Shown piece after piece: positions 16,658-26,300 of a stretch of DNA of 33,315 nt. Source of the DNA: Aliiglaciecola sp. M165 (GTDB lineage: Bacteria; Pseudomonadota; Gammaproteobacteria; Enterobacterales; Alteromonadaceae). The translations under genes were made by a program, and so were the position numbers. Below the pieces are notes generated by a model that ran no database searches, was not told where the DNA came from, and saw nothing but the letters and a program-made list of their open reading frames with translations. Location: positions 1-33,315 of the forward strand of contig NZ_VKKH01000012.1 of the NCBI RefSeq assembly GCF_007197995.1, written 5' to 3'. Numbering within the stretch: the first letter of the stretch is position 1; every line of letters starts with the position of its first letter.

Positions 16658-18754
16658 ATGATGAATGTGAGCAGGAACATGGTTGAAAATGATCAAAAAG
16701 ATTCGCCTTTTCACGAAGGTGAACTCAGTATACAAAGCCGCGAAGGTAAACGTGAATTCGTCGCCAGTTATGCCAACAAGGTCATCAGAGACTTTATGCC
16801 CGAGCAACATCGTGACTTTTATCAGCAGTTGCCCTTTGCTGTTTTTGGTAGTGTCGATGAACAAGGTTTTCCGTGGGCATCGATAATGCCTGGACTGCCC
16901 GGATTTATCGGATCACCGAATGCCAACACCTTAACTTTACCAAGCAAGGCCTTACCTGGTGATCCGCTAAATTCCGCTTTATCTCGGCCCGGAGCGGCGA
17001 TTGGAATGTTAGGCATTGAACTGGCTACGCGTCGCAGAAATCGAGTCAACATGCGTGTAGAGAGCGTCGTGAAAGGCCGTGTGAATTTGAGAGTAGATCA
17101 GTCTTTTGGCAATTGTCCGCAATACATTCAATCACGTGACATAGAATTTTCTCGTTCGCCTGAGGAGTTTTCCAATTTTCCACCTCCCTCTGAATTCTCC
17201 AAATTTGATCAACAAAGCATTCAACTTATCGACAATGCAGATACTTTTTTTGTCGCGAGCTTTATTCAGGCAAATGAACGCCCTGATATCGAAGGCGTAG
17301 ACGTTTCCCATCGGGGTGGAATGCCTGGTTTCGTGAAAAGGGATCACAATGTGTTAACCATCCCTGATTATTCCGGAAACAACCACTTCAATACGTTAGG
17401 CAATTTTTTGCTTAATCCTAAAGCTGGGATAGTTTTTCCAGATTTCAACTCAGGTGATCTGCTAATGCTGACTGGAGAAGTTGAAATACTTTGGAATGAT
17501 CATCCCCAAGTCATTGCGTTTGAGGGCGCGCAAAGAGCATGGCGATTTAAATTGAGCAAAGGCATTTGGTTGAAAGATGCTTTGCCTTTTACAACCTCGT
17601 TCAATTCCTATTCTCCCAGCACAACGCCAACGGATACCTGGCAAAAGGTAGAGGCTAGACAAGCAGCGTCTAATGAAACGAGACAGTGGCAGTCTATGAA
17701 GCTTGAGCGCATCACGCAAGAAAGTGTAGATATTAAGTCGTTCTATTTTAAACATGCTAAAAACAAACCACTTTTATCCTTCAAACCTGGTCAACACCTG
17801 ACAATCAAAGTCCCTGTGCCTTCTTCTAAAGCGCCCGTGATCAGACATTACACACTTTCTTCGGCACCATCTGATGAGATGTATCGCATCTCCATAAAAC
17901 AGGAACAAAATGGCGAAGTGTCTAACTATATGCACGAGCATGCAAAAGTGGGTGATCTATTTGATGTAAAGTTTCCCAGCGGTTCTTTTTATATGGATGC
18001 AAATGCCCGCCATCCCGCCGTTTTATTAGCGGCTGGCGTGGGAATAACGCCGATGATTTCGATGGCACGTCATGTATTAAACGAAGGAAATAAAACAGGT
18101 TACGTTAGGCAATTGAACTTATTTCATGTCAATAAAACCTGGGAACAAACACCGTTTAAGCACGAACTTGAATCAATAATGGAACACTCTCAAGGAGAAA
18201 TTCGGTATTTTCCTTTTACTAGCCAGGGAGCCGCTACCGACAGTAAGTCACGAATGCCGCCTCCGTCAGGAAGAATGACATTAGATCTGATTAAAGCAAA
18301 TCTTGGATTTGACAAATACGATTTCTATCTTTGCGGTCCGGCAGCGTTTATGCAAAGCCTATACGAGCAACTCATAGACTATGGCGTTCAAGATGAACGG
18401 ATCTTCGCGGAGGCATTTGGACCTTCTCGTATTAAACGTAAAGCCTTTAAAGAGAATTTAACAAGTGAAGAGCCTTTAGCTGAAGCAGATAGTGCGATCG
18501 TCACATTTAAACAATCCAAACGTGTACACAAATGGAAAGCCAAAGATCCAACCCTGCTCGAAGTAGCGGAACAGCAAGGACTAGCTCCCGAATATAGTTG
18601 CCGCATGGGCTCTTGCGGAAGCTGTGCGGTTAAGTTGCATTCTGGCTCTGTGACATATCGACAAACAATTAGTACAGATATTCGCCCCGGTGAAGCCTTG
18701 CTTTGTTGTGCCGTCCCCGCTGCTGGCAGCGACAAGATCGTCATTGACTTGTAA
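16658..18754 (+). CDS. PNPOx-like / flavin reductase / 2Fe-2S ferredoxin fusion oxidoreductase
   Basis: Three-domain redox protein of 698 residues. The N-terminal part (about 40-310) resembles the split-barrel pyridoxamine-phosphate-oxidase family, with IRDFMPEQHRDF and QLPFAVFGSVDEQG. The middle part is a ferredoxin-reductase module: flavin motif RHYTLSS (396-402), NAD-binding AAGVGITPMIS (458-468) and YLCGPAAFM (557-565). The C-terminal plant-type 2Fe-2S ferredoxin has Cys648, Cys653, Cys656 (CRMGSCGSC) and Cys683 or Cys684 (LLCC). The order suggests electron flow from NAD(P)H through flavin and Fe-S to a flavin- or heme-like site in the N-terminal barrel. The substrate is unknown. No good ribosome binding site precedes the ATG at 16658; ATG 16679, just after AGGA, is an alternative. 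It likely shares transcription with the GST gene. Confidence 0.88.
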   Translation: MMNVSRNMVENDQKDSPFHEGELSIQSREGKREFVASYANKVIRDFMPEQHRDFYQQLPFAVFGSVDEQGFPWASIMPGLPGFIGSPNANTLTLPSKALPGDPLNSALSRPGAAIGMLGIELATRRRNRVNMRVESVVKGRVNLRVDQSFGNCPQYIQSRDIEFSRSPEEFSNFPPPSEFSKFDQQSIQLIDNADTFFVASFIQANERPDIEGVDVSHRGGMPGFVKRDHNVLTIPDYSGNNHFNTLGNFLLNPKAGIVFPDFNSGDLLMLTGEVEILWNDHPQVIAFEGAQRAWRFKLSKGIWLKDALPFTTSFNSYSPSTTPTDTWQKVEARQAASNETRQWQSMKLERITQESVDIKSFYFKHAKNKPLLSFKPGQHLTIKVPVPSSKAPVIRHYTLSSAPSDEMYRISIKQEQNGEVSNYMHEHAKVGDLFDVKFPSGSFYMDANARHPAVLLAAGVGITPMISMARHVLNEGNKTGYVRQLNLFHVNKTWEQTPFKHELESIMEHSQGEIRYFPFTSQGAATDSKSRMPPPSGRMTLDLIKANLGFDKYDFYLCGPAAFMQSLYEQLIDYGVQDERIFAEAFGPSRIKRKAFKENLTSEEPLAEADSAIVTFKQSKRVHKWKAKDPTLLEVAEQQGLAPEYSCRMGSCGSCAVKLHSGSVTYRQTISTDIRPGEALLCCAVPAAGSDKIVIDL

Positions 18755-18820
18755 TTAGTGTGACAAAAAAGCGAGCCACTTTTGAGCGCCTAAATTTTCC
18801 TCAAATAGGAGTAATAACTT

Positions 18821-19288
18821 ATGAATACTAAGCCCCCTGTACCACCATTTGATCAACAAAGTGCGAAATTGAAAGTGCGCCTTGCCGAAGACGGTTGGAA
18901 TTCCCGAAACCCAGAAAAGGTTTCAAAAGCCTATACATTAGACACAAAATGGCGAAATAGGATCCAATTCGTCAACAATCGTCAGCAGGCAAAGGCGTTT
19001 TTGCAACAAAAGTGGGAAAAGGAGCACCAATACAGATTGATAAAGGAGCTATGGGCGCATACCGATAACCGGATCGCCGTGCGTTACGCCTACGAATGGC
19101 ATGATGATGACGGGAACTGGTATCGTTCTTACGGAAATGAAAATTGGGAATTTGATGAAAACGGTTTGATGAAAAATCGGCATGCATCAATTAATGACTT
19201 GCCTATCAACAAAAAAGACCGCAAGTTTTTTTGGCCTCTTGGATCCCGTCCAGAAGATCACCCTAGCCTATCTGATCTAGGTATGTAG
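18821..19288 (+). CDS. DUF1348-type NTF2-like protein
   Basis: Small cytosolic protein of 155 residues from the nuclear-transport-factor-2-like DUF1348 family. It contains the recognisable [25 protein letters not shown] and [20 protein letters not shown] stretches. It has no known catalytic function that I can assign; such proteins often accompany oxidoreductase genes. The ribosome binding site AGGAG lies nine bases before the ATG. It follows the flavoprotein by 66 bases without a visible terminator, so it probably ends the GST-flavoprotein transcript. Confidence 0.85.
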   Translation: MNTKPPVPPFDQQSAKLKVRLAEDGWNSRNPEKVSKAYTLDTKWRNRIQFVNNRQQAKAFLQQKWEKEHQYRLIKELWAHTDNRIAVRYAYEWHDDDGNWYRSYGNENWEFDENGLMKNRHASINDLPINKKDRKFFWPLGSRPEDHPSLSDLGM

Positions 19289-19328
19289 ATTGCGACTGAA
19301 CATTGCTAAAAGGTTACAGAAAAATTGG

Positions 19329-19802
19329 TCATTTGCTTTGTGCGGCGCTAAAGCGTTCTAAATTCTTTTTCGCCGTACCTTGCACTTTGTTGCGTATTAA
19401 CGGTGTCCACCCTAAGCATAATCCGACGGGCCCTAGTGCCATCTGGCTCCACTTCCAAAAATCGAAATCGTCTGTGTGTCGAATAATTAACCCATCTTTA
19501 AACTCAAAGCTTGCATGAATTTTATTGTGCACTCGTCGTCCAGTAGCAGAAAAGTCGTAACGGGCTTCCCAATATGCCTTACCTGTTTTATCGTCTGCTT
19601 CGATATCACCATAGGTCAGTTTGAAATTTTTAGCCTGACTGCATAGCATTTTCCACATATCACCGGGTTCGTTTCCGCGTAAGTGCGTGAAAACAGGATC
19701 GCTGAACTGAACCATAGGATGATAACACGCGGCCATTTGCTCGCCATCGAGTTCTTTAAAACTGGCGTAAAAACGTTCCAAAAGCTGCTGATGAGGATGC
19801 AT
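19329..19802 (-). CDS. NTF2/SnoaL-like small protein
   Basis: 157-residue protein with the NTF2-like/SnoaL fold pattern: HQQLLERFYASFKELDGEQMAA, then CYHPMVQFSDPVF, then a beta-rich second half ending in a hydrophobic helix (WSQMALGPVGLCLGW). The family holds isomerases, hydrolases and binding proteins, so no specific function is claimed. The ribosome binding site AAAGGA lies six bases before the ATG. It is convergent with the DUF1348 gene, with about 40 bases between them and no clear terminator. Both being NTF2-fold proteins may be coincidence or distant relation. Confidence 0.8.
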   Translation of the reverse strand: MHPHQQLLERFYASFKELDGEQMAACYHPMVQFSDPVFTHLRGNEPGDMWKMLCSQAKNFKLTYGDIEADDKTGKAYWEARYDFSATGRRVHNKIHASFEFKDGLIIRHTDDFDFWKWSQMALGPVGLCLGWTPLIRNKVQGTAKKNLERFSAAQSK

Positions 19803-20171
19803 ACTTAATCCTTTATAGTGACGGTTCTAGTGCAAGTTAACACGAAATCGTGCTTTTGGGCGAATAATTGCCCACGCTTTGACCGCGTTAAAATATCTAT
19901 CTTCCCAGTTAACATTGAACTGTGGCTGCTTAAAGTGCCTCCCTACTCCAACAAAAAAGTATGCTCCGACCAACACGCACTTAAACCAATATGTTCGATG
20001 CTACCTTAACCGCACCCAAAGATTGAAAATCAGCGCAATCATCAAAACACTGAATTTTTGTAAAACAGGAGGGAATATATGTGCAAATTACAAATTAATC
20101 CTATACGAATTTTTGGAATTTGCTAACATCACGATTGCCAGTATTACTTATTTTTTTCAAAAGGTTGGACA
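19803..20171. other. intergenic region before the pilin gene
   Basis: This 369-base stretch holds no normal gene. A 107-codon frame from 19879 overlaps the pilin start, lacks a ribosome binding site and has no protein-like composition. The one notable element is a perfect ribosome binding site at 20067-20072 followed by a 15-codon frame (listed separately). I saw no clear sigma-54 (TGGCAC-N5-TTGC) or sigma-70 promoter. Confidence 0.5.
20079..20126 (+). CDS. possible 15-residue leader peptide upstream of pilin
   Basis: AGGAGG (20067-20072) sits six bases before ATG, which opens a frame reading MCKLQINPIRIFGIC and then TAA at 20124-20126. This is the best ribosome binding site in the neighbourhood and it serves no larger frame. 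The pilin ATG follows 45 bases later. It may be a translated leader or a chance match; no function is claimed. Confidence 0.35.
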   Translation: MCKLQINPIRIFGIC

Positions 20172-20639
20172 ATGCCAAAAAACACCAATGGCTTTACACT
20201 GATTGAGCTAATCATTGTTATTGTGATATTAGGGATCCTATCAGTTGTTGCGGCCCCAAGATTTCTGGATCTTAGTACCGATGCGCGAATCGCATCATTA
20301 GAATCTCTTGAAGGCAGCATGCGCACTGCCACTGAATTGGTCAATATCAAAGCCAGAATAGAAGATAAAACCGACTGTTCAACTGATCCAACCGTACAAG
20401 CTGTCGGCGCAACCATAACCTTGCGTTGTGGTTACCCATGCCCTCACCCAAGTGGCATAGCCAATGCCGTTGTTGCCGAAGAACCTTTTAATTGGGTTGG
20501 CGGTAACTGTGCGGGTCAATTAGGGGCAATTGAAGTGCAAATCAGTGATGCGCCGGATCCAAGCAATTGCAAGATCCGTTACACCTCTGCACGTTCTACC
20601 CAAGAGCCACAAATTACGCCAACAACTAGTGGTTGTTGA
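20172..20639 (+). CDS. type IV pilin-like protein (MSHA pilin type)
   Basis: Type IV prepilin of 155 residues. The leader MPKNTNG is followed by the prepilin peptidase site G7/F8, with Glu12 as the conserved mature residue 5 (GFTLIELIIVIVILG). A hydrophobic assembly helix runs to about residue 28. The segment APRFLDLSTDARIASLESLEG is characteristic of MshA-like major pilins. Six cysteines (69, 86, 90, 113, 133 and 155) suggest up to three disulfides, more than usual for MshA. No pilus assembly genes lie nearby, so it must use machinery encoded elsewhere. The ribosome binding site AAAGG precedes the ATG. It could also be a minor pseudopilin. Confidence 0.87.
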   Translation: MPKNTNGFTLIELIIVIVILGILSVVAAPRFLDLSTDARIASLESLEGSMRTATELVNIKARIEDKTDCSTDPTVQAVGATITLRCGYPCPHPSGIANAVVAEEPFNWVGGNCAGQLGAIEVQISDAPDPSNCKIRYTSARSTQEPQITPTTSGC

Positions 20640-20739
20640 TCCACTAGGTGTGAGCATTTTTTATCCACATTCTATTTGATTAATTAATACATGAAGACGC
20701 TGTGCTCTGATTAAATATTTAGCCGCAATCAACAAAAAA

Positions 20740-20931
20740 TTACTTTAACCTGGTCATACCCATTAATACTGCGATTGCGCCGCCAACCATTCCTATCCAA
20801 GCTTCAATCGGGGTGTCTCCGCTAAAAGCTCGAGTAACTTGAGAGCTTGCTGAATCGTAAACATTGTAGCCCCATACAGCGCACGCGACACCGACAATAA
20901 TCAATGCGATCCCAATAATTTTTCTATTCAT
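20740..20931 (-). CDS. small membrane protein, DUF3185 type
   Basis: 63-residue protein with two membrane helices: about 5-22 (IGIALIIVGVACAVWGYN) and 45-60 (WIGMVGGAIAVLMGM), joined by a polar loop. It resembles the DUF3185 family of small gammaproteobacterial membrane proteins, whose function is unknown. A good ribosome binding site, AGGAG, lies six bases before the ATG. It is convergent with the pilin gene. The 248 bases upstream of it (20932-21179) contain small inverted repeats (GTGAT/ATCAC near 21004-21016; AATTGAT/ATCAATT at 21058-21086) but no gene. Confidence 0.8.
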   Translation of the reverse strand: MNRKIIGIALIIVGVACAVWGYNVYDSASSQVTRAFSGDTPIEAWIGMVGGAIAVLMGMTRLK

Positions 20932-21179
20932 TTTTACTCCTGATAAGTCTTAGTATCTAACTTCTTTAATAATATCAAATACATCTCTTCGAGCTAACCG
21001 GCAGTGATATGATCACAACGGAGATCCATAAGCGACAGCCCGTGATGTTTAACACATAATTGATCATCCGGATTGCATTATCAATTGGACAACAACATCT
21101 GGCTCTAACGGCTCGCCGGGTGTATACCTTCGTAAAGCTTAAGAAATCGTTATCTGTGAATTTTGCTATCTAAAATGTT

Positions 21180-22484
21180 TCATGGCTGAGCCAATATTGC
21201 CATAAACTCGTTTACTTTAGCCTGCGGGAAACGACTCAAAACATGGTAGGTTTCGGCCGAGATATTGGCTTTATGTGTTTTTAGAAAGCTTTCAATACCA
21301 GCCTCTGATTTACTTGCTTGTTGCTGATAATGTTTCCATATCTCGAAGGCGTCGGTATTGGATAACTGCTGCCGATACTCAGTCTCTAGCACTTGCCATA
21401 TAAGGCTACCGCATTGGTACAGAATCGGATAGTAACCATCATTCAACCATTCATTAACTGAACGGTTGTTGGTGTCTTGAATACAAGAGCTGATCTGATG
21501 TTTCAATTTCCTTTTAGCAAAGCCCTGTGCAGCGTCACCAAATTCATTCAACGCTAAAAAAGCCATGTATTCTGCTGCCCCTTCGTGGATCCAGTGATTT
21601 TCATTGCCGTCAATGTTAGCGGCTTCACCCTGATAAAGGTGTGCAACTTCATGCGCGAAGAACCACAGGATTTCACCCTCTCGAATATTCTTGATAGATT
21701 TTTCCCCATACCAATGCATAAAAATCTGATTGGGCAAGGTACCGCCTTGATGCCCAGTTTCATTATCGGGACGATCCTTATGGGAGGCAAATAACATTGG
21801 CTTGTCGTCCAAAGGTGAAAGTCTGTCAGCAAAATAAGCCATCATCTTGGGAAGTTGAGTTTGCAATGATGACTTAAGCGAATCCGGCAACCCTGGGTCG
21901 ATAACCGCATAAACATTTTCGCTTTCTAAAATAGGCAAAGCCCCAACGTATATCTTTTGCCCGCTATTAGAATCTACCCAAAGCGCTTCTTTATTCCACA
22001 GTTCACCATTTGCCACTATTTTTTCGTTTTCACTTGCCCTTACCTTTATCAGGAAATGATTGTCTTCCTCGTTACATTGATTGGCACAAACAAAAAAACG
22101 GCCCGAATGAAACAACATACTACCGTCAGAAAAAGGGGAAAACGGGGAATAGTCTTTAGGCAGGTTGATATAGGTTGGCGTTAGTTCAAAACTTGCTTGG
22201 GTAAACGACGTTGAATTAGTGCTAGTAATTATTTCCACATCGTTTTTTAATATGATCTCAAGGTTTTTACTCATCGGTGTCCAGCGAGTGATCCTTGACG
22301 CGTCGGGAGAGCGCATAAAGACAAGTCTGTCGACTGGATATTCGCTTAGATAGGTAACCCGCCATTGGTTCTCAGCGATTTTTTCAATGACAGTCGTTAC
22401 TTTGTTTTGCTCTGCATTTGCCAGAGTCAAATTGACTAAGAACAAGAGCCCCATCAACACCGTCAATCGTTGTTTTTTATTCAT
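21180..22484 (-). CDS. exported HExxH metallopeptidase-like protein (gluzincin type)
   Basis: 434-residue exported protein with a signal peptide at 1-24 (MNKKQRLTVL then a hydrophobic core, cleavage near ANA-EQ). The zinc motif is HEVAH (His278, Glu279, His282), followed after 18 residues by Glu301 in WIHEGAAEYMAF. This HExxH-x18-E pattern belongs to the M1/M61-like gluzincins. The N-terminal 190 residues are beta-rich and not otherwise recognised. The whole is much shorter than classical aminopeptidase N. No M1 exopeptidase GxMEN motif is visible, so peptidase activity is inferred only from the metal site. AAAGGA lies almost against the ATG, an unusually tight spacing. It seems to be a single gene. 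Confidence 0.75.
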   Translation of the reverse strand: MNKKQRLTVLMGLLFLVNLTLANAEQNKVTTVIEKIAENQWRVTYLSEYPVDRLVFMRSPDASRITRWTPMSKNLEIILKNDVEIITSTNSTSFTQASFELTPTYINLPKDYSPFSPFSDGSMLFHSGRFFVCANQCNEEDNHFLIKVRASENEKIVANGELWNKEALWVDSNSGQKIYVGALPILESENVYAVIDPGLPDSLKSSLQTQLPKMMAYFADRLSPLDDKPMLFASHKDRPDNETGHQGGTLPNQIFMHWYGEKSIKNIREGEILWFFAHEVAHLYQGEAANIDGNENHWIHEGAAEYMAFLALNEFGDAAQGFAKRKLKHQISSCIQDTNNRSVNEWLNDGYYPILYQCGSLIWQVLETEYRQQLSNTDAFEIWKHYQQQASKSEAGIESFLKTHKANISAETYHVLSRFPQAKVNEFMAILAQP

Positions 22485-22668
22485 TCCTTTTTTGCGCTCT
22501 TGTTAATTTTTAATTAGTAAAGATTTGTTTTACATGAACTTTTAGGTGCACTCAAGCACACAGTCACATCTTTGCGAGGAATTTACATTGTAGATTCAAA
22601 ATGAGATTAGAGTCTTGCGCTTATGAGCTTGAGTCTTTGCAAGCAAGAGAGAGAATTGCTTAGGTCAT

Positions 22669-22694
22669 TGGCGCCTCATGGGAACAAGGCGCCA
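22669..22694 (-). terminator. hairpin downstream of greA
   Basis: TGGCGCC (22669-22675) and GGCGCCA (22688-22694) form a seven-base GC-rich stem with a 12-base loop, ten bases beyond the greA stop. No T-run follows on the minus strand, so intrinsic termination is doubtful. It may instead protect the 3' end. Confidence 0.4.
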
Positions 22695-22703
22695 CTTCGC
22701 GTT

Positions 22704-23180
22704 TTAGATATACTCTACTTCAGAGATTTCGAATTCGACAGTGCCTGCGGGTGTCTGAATATTCACCACATCATCAACTTCTTTACCGATGAGTCCACGG
22801 GCGATAGGAGAGTTAACGGATATCATATTGTTTTTGATATCAGCTTCGTCATCACCTACGATTCGGTATGTTGTTTCTTCATCTGACTCAATATTTAGGA
22901 TGGTTACCGTTGCGCCAAATATCACTTTGCCATTGTTGGTCATTTTGGTGACATCAATGATTTGTGCATTAGACAATTTGCCTTCAATATCCTGAATTCG
23001 GCCTTCGCAAAAGCTTTGTTGTTCACGGGCCGCATGATACTCGGCATTTTCCTTTAAATCGCCATGTTCACGGGCTTCGGCGATTGACTGAATGATTTGC
23101 GGGCGCTTGACAGATTTAAGTTCGTTTAGCTCTTCGCGCAGCATTTCTGCGCCTTTAGCTGTCATAGGATATTGATTCAT
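22704..23180 (-). CDS. greA: transcription elongation factor GreA
   Basis: Cytosolic factor that enters the RNA polymerase secondary channel and stimulates cleavage of backtracked RNA. I chose ATG 23178-23180 (158 residues, the E. coli length; [18 protein letters not shown] aligns with the E. coli start). A GTG five codons upstream (to 23195) is possible but has no ribosome binding site. The coiled-coil tip carries the acidic pair in [13 protein letters not shown], followed by [13 protein letters not shown]. The C-terminal FKBP-like domain contains the conserved [14 protein letters not shown]. It follows carB by about 150 bases in the order dapB-carA-carB-greA common in gammaproteobacteria. 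Confidence 0.96.
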   Translation of the reverse strand: MNQYPMTAKGAEMLREELNELKSVKRPQIIQSIAEAREHGDLKENAEYHAAREQQSFCEGRIQDIEGKLSNAQIIDVTKMTNNGKVIFGATVTILNIESDEETTYRIVGDDEADIKNNMISVNSPIARGLIGKEVDDVVNIQTPAGTVEFEISEVEYI

Positions 23181-23209
23181 GTATGTTTGGCTCACTGTAA
23201 TTGCTATTG

Positions 23210-23229
23210 CATCGAATTAAAATTCGATG
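23210..23229 (-). other. hairpin in the greA 5' region
   Basis: CATCGAAT and ATTCGATG (eight-base perfect stem, four-base loop) lie 30-50 bases before the greA start. On the minus strand no T-run follows, so it is not a plain terminator. It would fold at the 5' end of a greA mRNA started in the carB-greA gap. Confidence 0.45.
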
Positions 23230-23275
23230 GTTTATTATTTTAGTATTCTTTACGTTTTGCGCAGAGCAAAATGCG

Positions 23276-23300
23276 AAAGTGCGCAATGAATGCGCACTTT
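23276..23300 (-). terminator. probable terminator between carB and greA
   Basis: AAAGTGCGCA and TGCGCACTTT form a perfect ten-base stem with a five-base loop (ATGAA on plus), 34 bases beyond the carB stop. Only TTT follows on the minus strand, so termination may be incomplete and some readthrough into greA is possible. Confidence 0.6.
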
Positions 23301-23333
23301 ATACTTGGTTACTCGTTGTATTCTAACACAAGT

Positions 23334-26300
23334 TTAGCGTTGTTTAACTCTCTGATGCAAAGATTGCACTGAGGTTACACGAGCACGATCGTCGGCTTCC
23401 TGTGCGTTTACAGTTGCAAAAGCAGCGTTAAGCGTCGTGGTATAAGCCACTTTATTTAGCAGTGCTTCTCTGCGAATGTAAACCGAGTCGTTAATTGCTT
23501 TACGCCCTTCTGTTGTATTCACAATGTAACAATACTCACCGTTTTTAATGGCATCAACAATGTTAGGACGACCTTCTGTTAACTTATTAACCATTGAGCA
23601 GGCAATCCCAGCGTCATTTAACTGTTGCGCGGTTCCAGAGGTTGCTTCAAGCTCGAAGCCTTTCGCCACCATTTGCTTGGCAAGTTCAACCGCTCTAACT
23701 TTATCGTTTTGACGCACAGAAATCAGGGCTTTACCTTTTTGTGGAATAGGAGCTCCTGCGCCCAAATTGGCTTTAGCATATGCTTCTTCGAAGGTATCTC
23801 CCACGCCCATAACTTCACCCGTAGAGCGCATTTCAGGCCCCAAAAGCGGATCAACACCCTGGAATTTGGCAAAAGGCAACACGACTTCTTTGACCGAATA
23901 AAACGGTGGAATGATCTCCTCAGTAACGCCTTGACTAGGAAGTGATTGTCCCACCATCGCACGTGCAGCGACCTTAGCTAATGGCAAACCTGTCGCTTTA
24001 GATACAAAAGGAACCGTACGCGCAGCCCTAGGGTTAACCTCAATGAGATATACCTCACCGTCTTTGACTGCAAACTGAGTATTCATCAAGCCCACAACGC
24101 CAAGCTCTAGCGCCATGTCTTTTACCTGTGTGCGCATCACGTCCTGGATCTCTTTGCTCAACGAGTATGACGGCAAAGAGCAAGCCGAATCACCCGAGTG
24201 AACACCCGCTTGTTCAATGTGTTCCATTATGCCGCCAATGACTACATTTTCGCCGTCACACATGGCGTCTAAATCGACCTCGATTGCGTCGTCCAAGAAG
24301 CGGTCTAACAATACTGGAGAGTCATTTGACACTTTAACCGCTTCGTTAAGATAGCGCTTAAGATCTTTCATGTCATAGACGATTTCCATGGCCCGACCAC
24401 CCAGCACGTATGAAGGTCTTACTACCAACGGGAAGCCAATATTTTCCGCTTCCGCAAGTGCCTGTTCCATATTGCTAACTGTTGCGTTGGCAGGCTGCTT
24501 GAGATTCAGTTTATTCACCATCTGCTGGAAACGTTCACGATCTTCTGCGCGATCAATCGCATCAGGCGATGTGCCAACAATCGGTACACCTGCTGCCTCT
24601 AGTGCTCTTGCGAGTTTCAGCGGAGTTTGACCACCGTATTGAACAATCACACCTTTAGGCTGTTCTACACGAACAATTTCTAAGACATCTTCGAGTGTCA
24701 CTGGCTCAAAATACAGGCGATCTGAGGTATCATAGTCGGTTGATACGGTTTCAGGATTACAGTTAACCATAATGGTTTCATAACCATCTTCACGCATAGC
24801 CAATGCTGCGTGCACGCAGCAATAATCGAACTCAATGCCCTGCCCAATCCGGTTCGGACCGCCACCTAACACCATGATCTTGTCTTTGATAGATGGATTC
24901 GCCTCACACTCTTCATCGTAAGTGGAGTACATGTATGCTGTGCTCGTCGCAAATTCTGCCGCACAGGTATCGACGCGTTTATACACAGGAACAATGCCCA
25001 TACCACGTCTCACGTCTCGGACATCGCTTTCTGCAACGTTGGTTAATTCAGCCAGACGTGCGTCGGCAAATCCTTTGCGTTTGAGGGAACGCATCAACTC
25101 TTTATCAATGCCTGGTAGACCTAATTCACTTACCTGATTTTCTAAATTCACTAAGTCTTCAAGTTGCACCAGGTACCAACGATCAATGTTGGTTAGGTTA
25201 AACAACTCATCAACACTCATGCCCATCCGCAATGCATCTGCAATGTACCAGATCCGCTCGGCTCCCGGCTCGCGAAGCTCGCGAATGATAGTGGCTTCAG
25301 CTTCAGGATCATTAATATCAATAATAGGGTTGAGGCCATTTGCACCGACTTCCAATCCACGTAGTGCTTTTTGCAACGATTCTTGTTGATTACGACCAAT
25401 TGCCATAACCTCACCCACTGACTTCATTTGAGTCGTCAGTCTATCGTTCGCTCCGGCAAATTTTTCGAAGTTGAAGCGGGGAATTTTAGTTACGACATAA
25501 TCGATCGCCGGCTCAAAAGATGCTGGTGTTAATCCACCCGTGATGTCATTGGCTAGCTCATCCAGCGTGTAACCTATCGCCAATTTAGCGGCCACTTTGG
25601 CAATGGGGAAACCTGTTGCTTTTGATGCTAATGCAGACGATCTGGAAACCCGGGGGTTCATCTCGATGATGACCATGCGACCGGTTTTAGGATCTACACC
25701 AAATTGCACATTTGAACCGCCAGTTTCCACACCAATTTCACGCAATACCGCCATTGCCGCATTACGCATAATCTGGAATTCTTTGTCTGTCAATGTTTGT
25801 GCTGGAGCAACGGTAATAGAATCACCGGTGTGGACACCCATAGGATCAAAATTTTCGATGGTACAAACAATAATACAATTGTCATTCTTGTCACGTACCA
25901 CTTCCATTTCATATTCTTTCCAACCAATTAACGACTCATCGATAAGCAATTCACTGGTAGGTGACAAATCTAAACCTCGGCGACAAATTTCATCAAACTC
26001 ATCAATGTTGTAAGCGATACCGCCGCCGGTGCCTCCCATGGTAAATGAGGGTCGAATGATACATGGGAAACCTATACGGGTTAGCACATCATGGGCTTGT
26101 TCAATCGTGTGAGCAATTTCCGCATGAGGACAGGCTAACCCAATTGACTTCATCGCCTTGTCAAACCTTTCACGATCTTCGGCTTTATCAATAGCATCGG
26201 CAGTGGCGCCGATCATTTCGACACCAAATTCCTGCAATACACCATGTTTGTTCAAATCTAGCGCACAGTTAAGTGCAGTTTGGCCACCCATCGTCGGCAA

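Noticed and set aside
19879-20202. 107-codon plus-strand frame before the pilin
   Set aside because: It overlaps the pilin start, has no ribosome binding site, and its composition is not protein-like.
21002-21018. Possible CRP site (GTGATATGATCACA)
   Set aside because: The half-sites are five bases apart rather than six, and one half is imperfect.
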